Source: Helianthus annuus (taxonomy: Eukaryota > Streptophyta > Magnoliopsida > Asterales > Asteraceae). Taken from it: 64,000 bases of DNA. Both the position numbers and the translations under genes were made by a program. Of this stretch, positions 43,262 to 56,000 are shown piece after piece. Within the stretch, counting starts at the first letter, position 1, and every line of letters begins with the position of its first letter. The notes under the pieces are model-generated. The model searched no databases and was not told the DNA's origin. It was given only the letters and a program-made list of their open reading frames with translations. The stretch is taken from NCBI RefSeq assembly GCF_002127325.2, contig NC_035436.2:31784860-31848859 (forward strand), in the 5' to 3' direction.

Positions 43262-46206
43262 TGTCATACCCCCAAAATCCACCATGCGGAGTATCACCGC
43301 CTGGAGGCGTGACATGACCAGGATCGAGCCACCAATCATATTGAACAACGTAATAAGTAAATAAAATCAACCACAATACAATTGGTGACCAAAGCTAGTT
43401 GACTAAGTTCGAATTAAACAGCGGAAGCATTAAAAGTAAAACCCAAAATATAAGTCCATAGTTCATAAGTTTAAAGTCCAAAACGCAAGTTTAATAAGTT
43501 CATAAGGATTTAGATATTAAGCACGGAACATAACAGTCCATACACCACAACGACTCCTTCCTCGTGCAAGCTCCAAGCATTTAGCGACCTGTAAGGCATG
43601 TAACAACGAGTCAACAACAAAGTTGAGTGAGTTCACGTTTGGTTGTTTGGTTTTAAGTTGTTTCCGAAAACGTGGTTTGTCTCTCGTGGGCGTAATTGCC
43701 GTGGGGGTTACCCCGTAGTTGAAAGTAAGATTAACCAGTTTATTCTTTATTACCCAAACCATATCCATGATTAGTGGGGGCTTCCCCATGTGAACCACTA
43801 GACGGTATGATATCGACTACTACGCAAGTAAGTTGTGCCCTACATCAGTGTCTATCATCACTGATGGTTTGCCATAGTCCATTAGTACACGCCCGTCCGA
43901 CTGGCACGGTGTGAGGTTTGTTAAACCTAATACCGCTATTAACTACTGACCCGCTCGCCATTGGCCTCGGCGATTAAGTCGATATAAAATGAGGGACTTA
44001 TGATAGAGTTTTGTCTAGTAAGTTTTAAGGTTGTTGTCCTACCCAAGGAGGACGAACGTACGTAGTTCTACCCAAGGAGAATACGCAGGAATAATATTGG
44101 CATCCTACCCAAGGAGGATGGCCGTACATATCCTACCCAAGGAGGATATGTAGATCCCGTTTTAAATTCTTTAACCCATTCCCAACCACCGGGAATCCCA
44201 TGCCTTAGAAAGTGTGTGAACTCACCTCGGTTTGCTCGGTTAGATTCTCAAATATAGCTAACAGTCGAGGTCGGTCAATCACGTCCTAATATGATTACCA
44301 GTTAGTCATTTAGTGGTTTTCAAATAGAGCACAAAGTTCCTACACGCATCTATCACATAACATGCATTACTTTAACGGTTTATGCCCATGTAAACTCCCC
44401 ATCTATTCCCATTCACAAATAAACATACGACATTGCACATAACACTTTTATCGACACATAACATGTTAGATCATTCACGGATAACATACTTGACATTTAG
44501 ACACGCAAATTACTACTTATGTCATTTCAACTTAAATATCCAAAACTGGGCTGTTTTCGAGCATTTTAATAAAATAGTTATCTTATTTCAAAAATTCCCA
44601 AATTTTTACAGAAGGTGCTAAACGATCCAAATATTATTGTGTAAAAATCTCGGTATCTAATCCGTCACCAATATTTTATTAAAAATCATTTTCCGGACTG
44701 TAATCAGATTCATTATTTTCTAACTGCAGCCCACGGAATAATTCATTAAAAATTCATTGTAAGTCGGATTGATGAAATTCCAGTGGGACAATTACTACGA
44801 CATCAGTGTCCATCTACAGTACCAGTTTCATGATCTAATCCTACTCAGGTTTCAAGTTATGACGGAAAATATAACACCCATTTATTGCTGTAAACACTCA
44901 GCTTTAGCTGCTATTACAAATCGGGTCTTTAAAAATAGTAAACGAAGTCCAAAAATTATGATTCCAGTGCCATTAGAACAGTATTTCATAATACATAAAT
45001 CTAGACTTCAAAAAATACATTTTTCGTTAAGTTACAGTCTGGTTACAGCCAACTGAAGTTGGCTGTAAAAACCAAACAGCCTACTGTTTCAGCTTTTATC
45101 TTTTAACTTGTGTTCGATTGATTCCGTTAACATGTTTAGTGATCACAACAACATCAAACATCAATATTACAAGTAGATCAGCAAGTAATCAGTAACATAA
45201 TCAAGACAACTTCAGTTTATCATCACTTCATTATGTTTCATCAATATTTCATTATAAGTTAGTTTATATGTAAGACCTTTGTTCATGGTTCTTCAGTGTT
45301 CATGGATTTTCATCATCAAACATCTATTAACCACTCTAATAACATGAAAAATGAACGGATCTAAGTTCTTACCACTAGTTCGAGACTAGGGAAGTTTGAG
45401 TGAAGAAATGTGGTGGTTAATAGCGAATGGAGAAGGTCCTTCAACTTCCGAGAGCACCAAGCTTCGTTGTATGACCCGTAGCACCTTTGTATGTATGAGG
45501 AATGGCTAGAATGGAAGTTGATGGTGGAGGCATGGTGGAGGAGGTGGCTGCGGTGAGTGATGGAAGGGAAGAGGAGAGAGTTTTGTTGTTGTGGTGAGTT
45601 GGTGAAATGAAGGTCCAAGACTTAGAGACTTATTTATAAACCACTTTCCCTAATGTCCAATATGTAATGTGTTCCATATCTTCCAACATGTACCATTTAA
45701 ATAATCAAAAGAAATGTGGGGATGTCCCCCATATCCATAACCGGTTCGAATGAGGGGGGGTATGGGTTGGTTTTCAATGATCTAGTTACTTGTTAGTTAT
45801 GTTTCAAATGTCTAGTTAGTTTATTAAGGTGTGTTATGTAATATAAGGTGTGTTAGGGTGTTTGGGAATCCTAACTAGCTCAGAAAAGTAGAAACAATGC
45901 GTTTGGCAATATTTTTATTTTCGGGGTAAAGTCCGGTTGTTCGGTTTGACACTGTTCCGTTAAAGTGCTTAATTAATCCGTAAAGTGTCATACATGTATA
46001 TTTTTGTAACGTTTTTAATTTTCAACACTCAGGAAAGCATAACGGACTATTTAGTAATTTTTCTGTACACTACTAGTATGTTAACAAGTACATGTAAGTA
46101 TAACATAATAATCAGAGAGCAGTTAAGTAATTCCACACAGTCGTCAAGCACTTTAATTATCATTAATAAATTGTACGGAATACATGGAATTACGAGGGTT
46201 GTCACA
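43262..46206 (-). mobile_element. Solo LTR (2945 bp) inserted in the Tekay-2 3' LTR
   Basis: Plus reading TGTCATACCCCC to GGGTTGTCACA, with perfect 5-bp flanks AATAC (43257-43261, 46207-46211). No internal retrotransposon sequence lies between the ends, so it is a solo LTR left by recombination between two LTRs. A minus-strand TATA box TTTATAAATA (45631-45640) gives the orientation and a U3 of about 0.57 kb. The transcribed side holds the hairpin array at 44036-44152. The ORFs on it are short and unsupported. Confidence 0.9.
44036..44152 (-). repeat. Four hairpins with constant loop ACCCAAGG and compensating stems
   Basis: Plus reading: GTCCT/AGGAC at 44036-44053; GTTCT/AGAAT at 44065-44082 (one G-T pair); CATCCT/AGGATG at 44101-44120; TACATATCCT/AGGATATGTA at 44125-44152. 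All four enclose the same eight-base loop ACCCAAGG. Outer stem bases differ between copies but remain paired. The array lies downstream of the minus-strand TATA box, so it would be part of the transcribed leader. Confidence 0.88.
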
Positions 46207-48484
46207 AATACCCCTCACCATTCACTTGCAAAACCCACATTGATCTGATTTTGGCCCTCTAAGTTGGAGTTTACACTTCATACCTGAGGGTAAATCGGAT
46301 CAAAGCTTGTGGGGACCCTTTGTAAGTATTCCTTCGTTCTTTTCATTCGTTTTTATCGTAAAAGTCAAACTGCGTCTGACTTTCTGCATTAACCAGTTTA
46401 TGGTCAATGCGAAGTTCGTTTGAACTTCATAACGTGAGCGTAATCACGATCGTTATAGTCCCTAGTGACTATACCTACTGATTACCACGTTATCTAGGCT
46501 CAGTGACGAGTCGTAGTTTGGCCAAAATGCGTATTCTCGCGTATTTTGTAACCAAACTACTTTTAGGTATCAAAACCGTTTGTTTTGATACCAAACCTGT
46601 TTTCTAACTTAACTAAACATGTTTTAGCATGTCGGCTCGTCACTTTTTAGATTAGTGCTTATGTAGAGTCGTAAGTCAAGCGGACTAAACACCCGCTTAG
46701 ACTTTCGAACATGACCCATTTGGTCGATCATTAGGATCCGACCAAACATGTTTAGTGACCATAGTTGCATAGGGAATAACTTTCCGAGGTTATACCTTAT
46801 GGTCACCTAGTTTAAGTAGTTGTATGATAAGTAGTTTATATGTCCTTCGTAAATTACCAAAATACCCTTTTCATACATAATTGGTAAATAAGCATATGTA
46901 ACATAAACTTTTGTCACATAACTGATTATGTAATATATCTAAACATGTTTAGGCATATAATACTTGTCATAGGGCTAGTTAGACATCTCGAACGCGTATT
47001 GCGCGCGTGACGCGTTAAAATAGCGTAAGCTACCTTAATGGGTCGTAATGGGTCGAAAGCACTTAGGATAAGTTTCATTTTAGGATGTAGGCTTTGTTAA
47101 ACCATATCACATGAGTTCCAACACTCATTTGGTTTACAAGACCTCATTCTGTCCGATCTTCCGATTTAGGCGTCTATTGTTTGACTAGTAATTCAATTGC
47201 TAGGTGCTACTTGATTTCTCTGGTTTACTTGAGTTTGTTGAAGTTCTATTTATTGAGGATACTTTGCATTTCATGAGAGTACATAGTTCCCCTATTTTAC
47301 TATTTTCAATTGTTTTGGGGTGATTCATATGTACAAAATGATTTTCAGGGTTTAAACGATGGTTTTTCAAAAACAATTAAGATGGTTTATACAAAACTAA
47401 TAACGATTTCAATAAAGTGAACAAACTTGTTGGTTGTAGTTACATAACGAATGATATTCATTAGCATTGATCAAGCCGACCAATATTAGGTTATGGTACC
47501 ATAGGATCTGACAAATCCCGTTATTTTACTGCACCCATGGTTATGTGTGGGGGTTGTGGGTAACGACTGAATCTGGTGATAGTTAATTTACCCTTTGGTG
47601 GTTTGTTAACGCGAGAAGCGAGATAGTCGAGTCACGAAGGTTTGAATGTTGTTAGCGATACGACCATAAATAGTTTTCACAATTAAAACGAGGATGATTT
47701 AAACGATTTAAATGAGTTAACGATTTGGAAACGATTTGAACAAGATAAATGAATTGGATAAACGATTGGTTTTTGGTTAGTGTTTAGATAACGAGACGGG
47801 TGTAATGTGATAAAAGCATGGTGGATACGCCGCTGGTACTTCCTATATATAAGTGCTTTCAACATATTACATACCATGGCGTTATTTAGTTCACTAGGGT
47901 AAATGATTTTGAAACGATGTCACACAACGATTTTTTCTAAAAGATATAAACCATACGAGTTTTTAACGAGTTTTTACAAGATGTTTTACGAATTGGCCTT
48001 CTAAAACAAATGTTTTTAGGTTAAGAATCATGGCTACGAGATTTTACAAATTATAATCATCTTGATTTGAGTTGGTTAATTATGTTGCAATACACTTTTC
48101 AAAACGAGGTTTGTATTTTCACTCTTGTAGTCTAATAAAGTATTGCAACATACAAACGAGCCACGATTCCAATACTCTTATAAAACCTATGTACTCGCCA
48201 GCATTTCTTTGCTGACTTTGTTTTTACATATGTTTCAGGTGTTGTTGCTTGATTGATTTCTAGGATGCATGCGTCACATAGGATCTGGACGAGGCCTTAG
48301 TGACATAATAACTGTGATAGTCAATATGTAACTTGTTTGTTATGTGTTAAGACAATATTAATGTTTAAATTTATCAATAAAACGAAACTCTTTTTGTATC
48401 CATGGTTATGAAACAATGATTCTGTTACAACACTCCCCGACGTTTCCGCCACGATTTGTTGTTTTACGTGGTCGGGGTGTGACA

Positions 48485-49659
48485 AGTGGGGCCCAAGCAT
48501 TCCAGTTAAACGGGGCTGCATCGTTTTGAACCGACATTCTAGCACTACGCAACCCACTCGTTTAAAAGTCTTCACCCGTGTCGCTTTGCCAAACCCACTG
48601 GTCCAATCCGTTCTTCATCTGCACCTGTTGAATCAAGCCCATAAGGGTGCCCAGCTGAGCCCATTCTGCAGTCGTAGATGGGTCCTTGACCCATCCCCAA
48701 CTCCATGTCACAACGGAACCCACCAAGCCCATATAAGAAGAGACCGCAGCCTCTTTATCAGTCGCCAAACGAAACAGTAGCGGGAACATGTTTTTCAGCG
48801 ATGTTGAGCCGACCCACACGTCTTTCCAGTAGCAAACAGAGGTGCCATTACCCACAACAACCTTTAACCTATCTTTGACATCAATGCCCACCTTTGCGAG
48901 ACACCCTTCCATGGACCCAATATCTTTCCACCATCCATGAATAGACTTATTCAGCGGAATTAAATTATTACCTCTGAGATGCCCGTGAATAGCTGCAATA
49001 ACCTTCGTCCACAATTGGTCCGGGTTGTTCTTGAACCTCCACCACCACTTAGTTACCATAGCCAAACTGAATTCTTGCAGCCCTCCTAATCCGACGCCTC
49101 CCAAGCTCTTTTGGTTTAGTTAACTTATTCCACCTAACCCATTTAATTTTATTGGTCATTCCAGTTACCCCAAATAAACGACCTCCTTAACCCTTTAGGA
49201 GTGTTTAGAACAGATTTTGGTGCTCTAAATACCCCGAGAAAATACGACGGTAAGCTTCCAAGCACGGCCTTTGCGAGAGTAACACGGCCCGCAAACGAGA
49301 GAGTCTTTGCCTTCCAAGACGAAAGCTTTTTCTGAAATTTTCTAACCACTGGTTCCCAGAACTTAACCCTCTTCAGGTTAGCCCTATTAGGCAAACCAAG
49401 ATACACAAACGGGAACGACGCGACCCCGCAGTTGATGATGCCTGCTACCCGAGATATCTCCCCGTCGTCCACCCCGATTCCGAACAGCTGGCTCTTATGT
49501 AGGTTTATTTTCAGCCCAGTGAGTAAGTGAAATCACCTTAAAAACCTAGACAAGCTAACCGCATTCTTGTCCGACCATTCGCCCATGAATATTATGTTAT
49601 CAGCATAACATAAATGCGTCACTGTCGGGCTCTGGTTAGGCAAATCTACTCCCTTGAAC
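48485..49659 (-). mobile_element. LINE, middle segment: end of RT and downstream region
   Basis: The minus strand continues the LINE from 63557. It reads GVDLPNQSPTVTHLCYADN (RT motif, 49596-49607 encodes YADN where YADD is usual), LTGLKINLHKSQLFGIG, VYLGLPNRANLKRVKFWEPV, WKAKTLSFAGRVTLAKAVL and, after a frame break near 49149, GGVGLGGLQEFSLAMVTKWW and WKDVWVG. The frame stops at 48562, but codons up to WNAWAPL at the insertion edge are recognisable. The bases TGAAC (49655-49659) are the target duplication of Tekay-3. Stops and a frameshift make it inactive. Confidence 0.88.
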
Positions 49660-52600
49660 TGTCACACCCCGATTTCCACGTGTCTCACCGGTGGGCCCGG
49701 TGGGGGATTACCGTGACGATGTTGGCAACAATATAGTCAAACCACACAATTATATAATGCACAGCGGAAGCTTAAGATAAATATATAAACTTCAACCTCT
49801 GGTTGTAATATCAAATGTACTACAGAAGTTGAATATATCCACAGCGGATCAAAAAGTAATAAATAATGTTCATTCAGATGCAGCATCGAGTTTGCGAGAC
49901 TATGTACGATGCTTAGGACGCCTATACCAGCCCATTACGTATAGTACCTGCATTTAATCTTTTTGGGGAAAATACGTCAGTTTACACTGGTAAATACATT
50001 CAACTGACACATTTGAAAATGTTTATTAAAATTGATTTGAATGCACAAGGCACAAACTCTTTTATAACTTGGGAAAATTATAATAAAATCTTGTGAACGT
50101 TTTACATGTTCTTTTATGCGTTCAGTAGCCCGGGTCGTGCCGGGTTAAAGATTTATAGACACACCACATTGCGTAAAACCGTAGTATAAAAACCAATGGC
50201 TACGTCTTTTAATTTAATGTCGACAATATATACCGGGTGTACGCCTACACCGGGATGTCGATGGTCGTGGCCATTTCGTAAAATGATGCCAAGGATATCC
50301 GGGACAACGGTCATTAAACCCCCCAAAGGCTTATAAGAAACAAAACTGTTTAAATGAGCCGATCATATTATTTAATTAACCACCTAAGCGATGGAAGAAT
50401 ACAATGCTCAATCAAGCGGTATTAATATACCGTAACCCAAGCCCATATAGGGGAAATAAGTTAAAGTATTTACCTTTGCAAGTATATTTCCTTAATTTGG
50501 ATTAAATCACCGATAGCTTTTACTGGGGCTCCTAATCTGGAACGAAGGTTTTAATTAACCTCTTAGAATCCTAACGAGTCGTTATAATGGCCGTAGCCTA
50601 GACCGGTTGGTTCCGATATATATATAGATATGGTTTAATCGCGCGAAAAGGCGAAAACCGAGAATGGAGTGCGATTCTGACCCAACAAGTTCAGAGACTT
50701 GTTTTATATGGGTTTATGGTTCGCACTCTAGATTTTGGGGTCCAAATAATATAATTTGGCCCGTATCGGCTAATTTATGAAAACTAGTTTCATAAGCCGA
50801 ACCGTGCGCGCAATAGGCGAAACGGTTAACCATGAGAGTCGTACGCTTATTTCCTAAGTCAATATGCCTTAAATAGGTTGTGGTATCAGTAGGATACCTT
50901 CCGTGACGCCCGTAACGAGTTTAAGTTAATATTATGCCCCGTAGGGGCTTTTTGGTCATTTTAAGGACTTTTAAAGAGCTTTTCGAGTTCTACAGGAAAT
51001 CTGAGTTTCCCGAACAGCTTATAAAGCTCAAAATACTTTATTTATTATTTAAAATCAGTAGCAACTGAAATCGGGTCAAAAGACCTTGTAGAACTCATGT
51101 TTTGGCCGAAAAGGGCATATTCGGTATTTACCGAACCGTAGCCATAACCGCAGGTTATGAGCAAGGTAAAAATTATTAAAAATCTTTAAAATTCCCAAAA
51201 TATTATTTTAATACAGTGGGTAAAAGTTTTGGTGACGAAATCTTGGTTTAGATAGGTGTTATGCTAATTGCGCCGTTAATTACTAAAGTTTACTTTAAAT
51301 GCGCCATTTAGCATAACTCTCATTCTAGACCTCGGATTGACGTGAAACTTTAAGGACATGCTTATAATTTAATAAGCAAGGTTCTGGTCCGTTCACGTGT
51401 CCGAAATACTCGTTTTAATTTCAAAAGGCCGTTACGGTCAACTTTTAGGCGAATGACGGAAATGCGCAAAAGACTCGGATAACTCATGAACCGATCACAG
51501 AGGTTTATACCAACATGTGACCTGGTCTTAAGAGAGTCCTAAGGTATATCTATACCTCACTAAAACGGGTCAGAACTGAAGTCAAAGCAAAAGTCAAACT
51601 TTTGCGACATTCGGCTCCGAACCGGGTCAATATAGCAAATGATTGATTCAAACGAGCGCAAACAAGTTTATATACTTAATATCATGTTTTATAAGTGTCA
51701 AAACAGGTTTCATAACATATACATTACAGATTATGCATAAATTGCCAAAATAGCTGTCTGTTGACTTTTTAACCGCACGTTTGACTCGATATTTGACATA
51801 GTTAGAGTGGTGATCAGGGGGAACCCTTTTAGGGGTTTATTACCCTCATTGATACCAACTTATAACCACCTTTGATTCGTCATAAGACAGAACCATCATG
51901 GATTTAATTTAAAGTCAAACCGTATTTACGACGGTTTGTTTTCTAGCTATTTACTAAGCATAAACTGAATTATAAATGATCTAGGCAACTTACAGAAGTT
52001 GAGAGCTGATTATAGATCAGAGAAGAGGACTTGAGGGCTCTTGCAATGACCAGAGATGTGTGTTTTTGGTGTTGTGAATGTTATGTGCATAATGTGGCTA
52101 TTTATAGCCAATGCCAAGCATCTATGATCATTACAAACACCTACAACAGTCCAGAGATGATGGGTAGGTGTCCCAGAGGGCTATGGGTCGTGTAGGGGGC
52201 GCCCATGCCTCATTTATTGGAGATTGATCGTTCATAATGCTCAAAAGTCAAGAAAACACCAACTTTCTGCATCTGGGCGTCTCACGCGACCCGCATGGGA
52301 GTTCCCATGCACTTTTACGCGGGTCGCCTGAGTTTAAGAAATCAGACGCGTAATTGAGGTGGCTCGCGGCCCGCCTCAACTTAAGCTTAAACTTCACGCG
52401 GGTCGCGAGAGGTTTGTTTTTCAGATTTTTAAAATCTTTTGTCATGATTACGAAATCCTGGTAATTAATAACGAAATCTTTCGTAATGATTTACCTGACC
52501 TTTCGGGTTTGAAGGGGTAACTTTGCGGTTTGGCCCTCGGTTATTTACCGATAGGGGCCTCGTGTTATTTACCCGCATTATAAAGTCCCCAGTAAATTTA

Positions 52601-53052
52601 TTAATTATTTGGAAAGTCTTAACTTTCACTGTTGACGCTTTTAACCCTTCCCATACGAATTTGAGTATAACTCTCTCGTTTTAAGACGGAACTTCGCGGA
52701 ATTTATACAGTATATTCTAGTGAGCGTATAATACTGTTACGAAGCCTTGGGAATGTTAAAGGGTCACTCAGAGGTATAATTAAACATGTTGACACAGTTA
52801 ACCCCTATAGCTCGTAATCTCTCACTTTCTTCCGCGTTTCGCCTCCGTACGATCTATGATTTATTCGTTTGAAGGTACAAGCATTATTTAGGGTTACTAT
52901 ACAGTATATTTACCCTTGTTGACATTTATAACCCTCGAATTTATATACTTTCAAGGTTTGTCAAAATTTTTCTTTTATTTAATATAAATGCCACGTGTAA
53001 TCAAATGACATGTGTTAACACATTATTGGACGCAAAAATTCGAGGTGTTACA
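49660..53052 (-). repeat. 3' LTR of Tekay-3 (3393 bp)
   Basis: TGTCACACCCCG to GGTGTTACA in plus reading. The minus-strand TATA-like box CTATAAATAG (52098-52107) gives a U3 of about 0.95 kb. Upstream of it in element sense lies a GC-rich motif array (52286-52406). Differences from the 5' LTR are at 50131, 50197, 50438, 50730, 51512, 51756, 52754, 52970 and 53011; seven are transitions. Transcribed-side inverted repeats include GGTGTA/CGCC/TACACC near 50239-50254. Confidence 0.93.
52286..52406. repeat. Four GC-rich near-palindromes in Tekay-3 U3
   Basis: GCGACCCGC at 52286-52294, GCGGGTCGC at 52319-52327, GCGGCCCGC at 52366-52374 and GCGGGTCGC at 52398-52406, repeated in the other LTR at +10504. 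They occupy the same place relative to the TATA box as the TTACGGACCGTAA array in Tekay-1. Confidence 0.7.
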
Positions 53053-53067
53053 TCCTCACCCCCTTAA
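53053..53067 (-). other. Polypurine tract of Tekay-3
   Basis: Minus-strand TTAAGGGGGTGAGGA directly precedes the 3' LTR start TGTAACACC. Confidence 0.8.
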
Positions 53068-53087
53068 AATAAATCTCGACCCGAGAT

Positions 53088-56000
53088 TTACTCAAATAAA
53101 TAGGGGTACTTTTCTTTCATTGTAGCTTCGACTTCCCACGTATATTCAGGACCTCTACGAGCATCCCATTTGACCTTTACAATCGGTACGTGCTTTCTGC
53201 GAAGCTTCTTTACCTGTCGATCCTCAGTCGACAAAGGTTTTTCTATGAATTTTAAGCTCTCATCTATATGCACATCTGTATGCGGAATCACCAATGATTC
53301 ATCGGCGAAGCACTTCTTGAGATTGCAGATGTGGAACACATTGTGAATTCCATTGAGCTCCTCAGGCAAGTTCAATTTATAGGCAACTGATCCAACTCGT
53401 TCAATGACCTCAAAAGGTCCTATGTATCTCGGACTCAGCTTGCCCTTCTTTCCGAAACGCATCACCCCTTTCCAGGGTGACACCTTAAGTAATACCTTTT
53501 CACCCACTTCGAAGTGAAAATCCTTACGCTTTGGATCAGCGTAGCTCTTCTGCCTATCGCGGGCAGCCTTGAGACGTTCCCGGATCTGGACAATCTTGTC
53601 CGTCGTCTGGAAAACAATCTCTGGCCCTGTTAATTGGACCTCTCCTACTTCCGCCCAACAAACAGGCGATCTACATTTCCTACCGTATAATGCCTCGAAA
53701 GGCGCAGCCTTTATGCTGGTGTGGTAGCTATTATTGTAGGAGAATTCGATCAGGGGCAGATTCTTATCCCAGTTACCACCTAAACCGATCGCACATGCAC
53801 GAAGCATGTCTTCAAGCGTTTGGATAGTACGCTCACTTTGGCCGTCCGTCTGTGGATGGTAAGCCGTACTAAAGTTTAAACGCGTGCCCAAAGATTGCTG
53901 GAAACTTTTCCAGAAGTGAGATGTGTATCTAGTATCCCTGTCGGAGATAATAGACACAGGTATGCCGTGTAAGGCTACAATCTTATCAACATAAAGTTGG
54001 GCTAACATATCGGAGCTATACGTCTCCTTGATGGGTAGAAAATGAGCTGATTTAGTCAGCCTATCGACTATGACCCATATTGTATCGTTTCCTTTCCTGG
54101 TTTTGGGTAACTTGGTTATGAAGTCCATAGTTACGCATTCCCACTTCCACTCAGGAAGTTCAGGCTGTTGTAGCAAGCCAGACGGCTTTTGGTGCTCGGC
54201 TTTGACTTGAGCACAAGTCAAGCACTTTGCTACATGGGCGGCTACAGACTTTTTCAAGCCTATCCACCAATAATTTGCCTTTAGGTCTTGGTACATCTTA
54301 TCAGCACCAGGGTGAACTGAGTATTTGGAACTATGGGCTTCCTGGAGAACAACATCTCGTAGTCCTCCATAAATCGGAACCCATATACGTCCGTTCATCC
54401 TAAGAATTCCATCCTTGCTAAGAGTCAACTGCTCCTCAGTTACTCCCAGCTTTTCATTAGGGTAATTAGCTTCCAACACAGCCTCCCGCTGTGTAGCTAA
54501 TATCCTCTCAATCAAATTGTTCTTGACTTCAATGCTCTTGGCATTGATTCGAATAGGTTTTACCCTTTCTTTCCTGCTCAAGGCATCAGCGACTACATTC
54601 GCCTTGCCGGGATGGTACCTGATCTCGCAATCATAGTCATTCAGGGTCTCCATCCAACGGCGCTGCCTCATGTTCAACTCCTTCTGGTTGAACAGGTGCT
54701 GGAGGCTTTTGTGATCAGAATAAATCATAAATTTAATACCATAAAGGTAATGCCTCCACAATTTTAGTGCAAATACAACGTCACCCAACTCCAAATCATG
54801 GGTGGTGTAATTCTTTTCGTGCACCTTTAATTGCCTTGAAGCATAGGCAATCACCTTGCCCTTCTGCATAAGCACACACCCCATGCCCGTGTGTGATGCA
54901 TCGCAGTAAACTACGAATTCATCAGTACCTTCTGGTAATGTCAGCACAGGTGCGTTGCTTAGTTTTTGCTTCAGTATTTCGAAGGACTCTTGCTGCTTTG
55001 GGCCCCAAATAAACTTTTCTTTCTTCTTGGTCAAGGAAGTCAAGGGCGCAGCAATCCTCGAAAAATTTTCAATAAACCTCCGGTAGTATCCTGCTAACCC
55101 CAGGAAACTACGAATTTCGGTAGGCGTCTTTGGCTCTTGCCAGTTCATGACTGCCTCTACCTTAGCGGGATCCACTTGGATACCACGCTCACTCACAATG
55201 TGCCCTAAAAACTGAACCTCTCGTAGCCAGAATTCACATTTTGAGAATTTGGCGTAGAGTTTCTCACGCTATAGTAATTCGAGAATGCAACGGAGGTGCT
55301 TCTCGTGGTTATCTTGGTTCTTGGAATAGATAAGGATATCGTCGATGAAGACTATGACGAATTTGTCCAAGTACGGCTTGCAAACATGATTCATGAGATC
55401 CATGAACGCAGCCGGTGCATTTGTGAGCCCAAAAGGCATCACTAGGAACTCGTAATGACCATAGCGAGTCCTAAATGTTGTCTTATGTACATCTTCATCT
55501 CTGACCCTTAGTTGATGATAGCCCGACCTTAAGTCGATCTTTGAGAAGTAGCTTGCTCCTTGTAGCTGATCGAACAGATCATCGATCCTTGGCAAAGGAT
55601 ATCTGTTCTTTATGGTAACTTTATTTAGCTCTCGGTAGTCGATGCACAACCGCATCGATCCGTCCTTCTTCTTTACAAATAGGACTGGTGCTCCCCAGGG
55701 AGATGAACTAGGTCTGATAAAACCTTTCGCCAGCAGTTCATCCAACTGGGTCCTCAGTTCTTTCATTTCCGTTGGAGCTAGCCTGTAAGGTGCCCTTGCT
55801 ATCGGAGCTGCTCCAGGAATGATGTCTATCCTGAACTCCACTTGTCTATCTGGTGGCAAACCAGGTAGTTCTTTAGGGAAAACCTCGGGGTATTCAGAAA
55901 TGACAGGAAGATCCTCGATCTTCGGCTTTGGTTCTTCAATTATCACCTGAGCCATGTAAATTACACAGCCTCTGTTCAAACACCTTGAAGCTTTGAGCAT

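Larger units (their letters stand above)
37663..48484 (+). mobile_element. Tekay-2: internally deleted Ty3/gypsy element inserted in the LINE
   Basis: Starts TGTGACAAATGTG and ends GGGGTGTGACA. The flanks are AGCGG (37658-37662) and AGTGG (48485-48489), one mismatch, and joining them restores the LINE frame WAPLKF. The 5' LTR survives only as its first 384 bp (37663-38046) and is joined directly to mid-gag, so the rest of the LTR, the PBS, any upstream ORF and the gag start are deleted. The 3' LTR (42115-48484) is about 3420 bp once the solo LTR inside it is removed. The two LTR copies differ at about 10 of 384 bases. Confidence 0.88.
42115..48484 (+). repeat. 3' LTR of Tekay-2, interrupted
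   Basis: Two parts, 42115-43261 and 46207/46212-48484, are joined across the solo LTR at 43262-46206. A TATA box (CTATAAATA, 43252-43260) sits immediately left of the insertion. U3 is therefore about 1.14 kb and the rest about 2.3 kb. A GC-rich block ACGCGGGCCGCGT (43040-43052) lies upstream of the TATA box, comparable to the U3 motif arrays of the other Tekay LTRs. No ORF in it is credible. Confidence 0.85.

Noticed and set aside
45361..45618. 85-codon minus-strand frame in the solo LTR
   Set aside because: It lies just downstream of the LTR TATA box and is low-complexity Ser/His-rich with no homology. A short leader ORF is possible but unsupported.
48321..48575. 84-codon minus-strand frame spanning the LINE and Tekay-2 LTR
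   Set aside because: It crosses the insertion junction, so it is a chance fusion of two elements.
52248..52445. 65-codon minus-strand frame identical to one at 62752-62949
   Set aside because: Both copies lie in the two LTRs of Tekay-3 and cross the GC-rich motif array. Repetition reflects the LTR pair, not selection on a protein.
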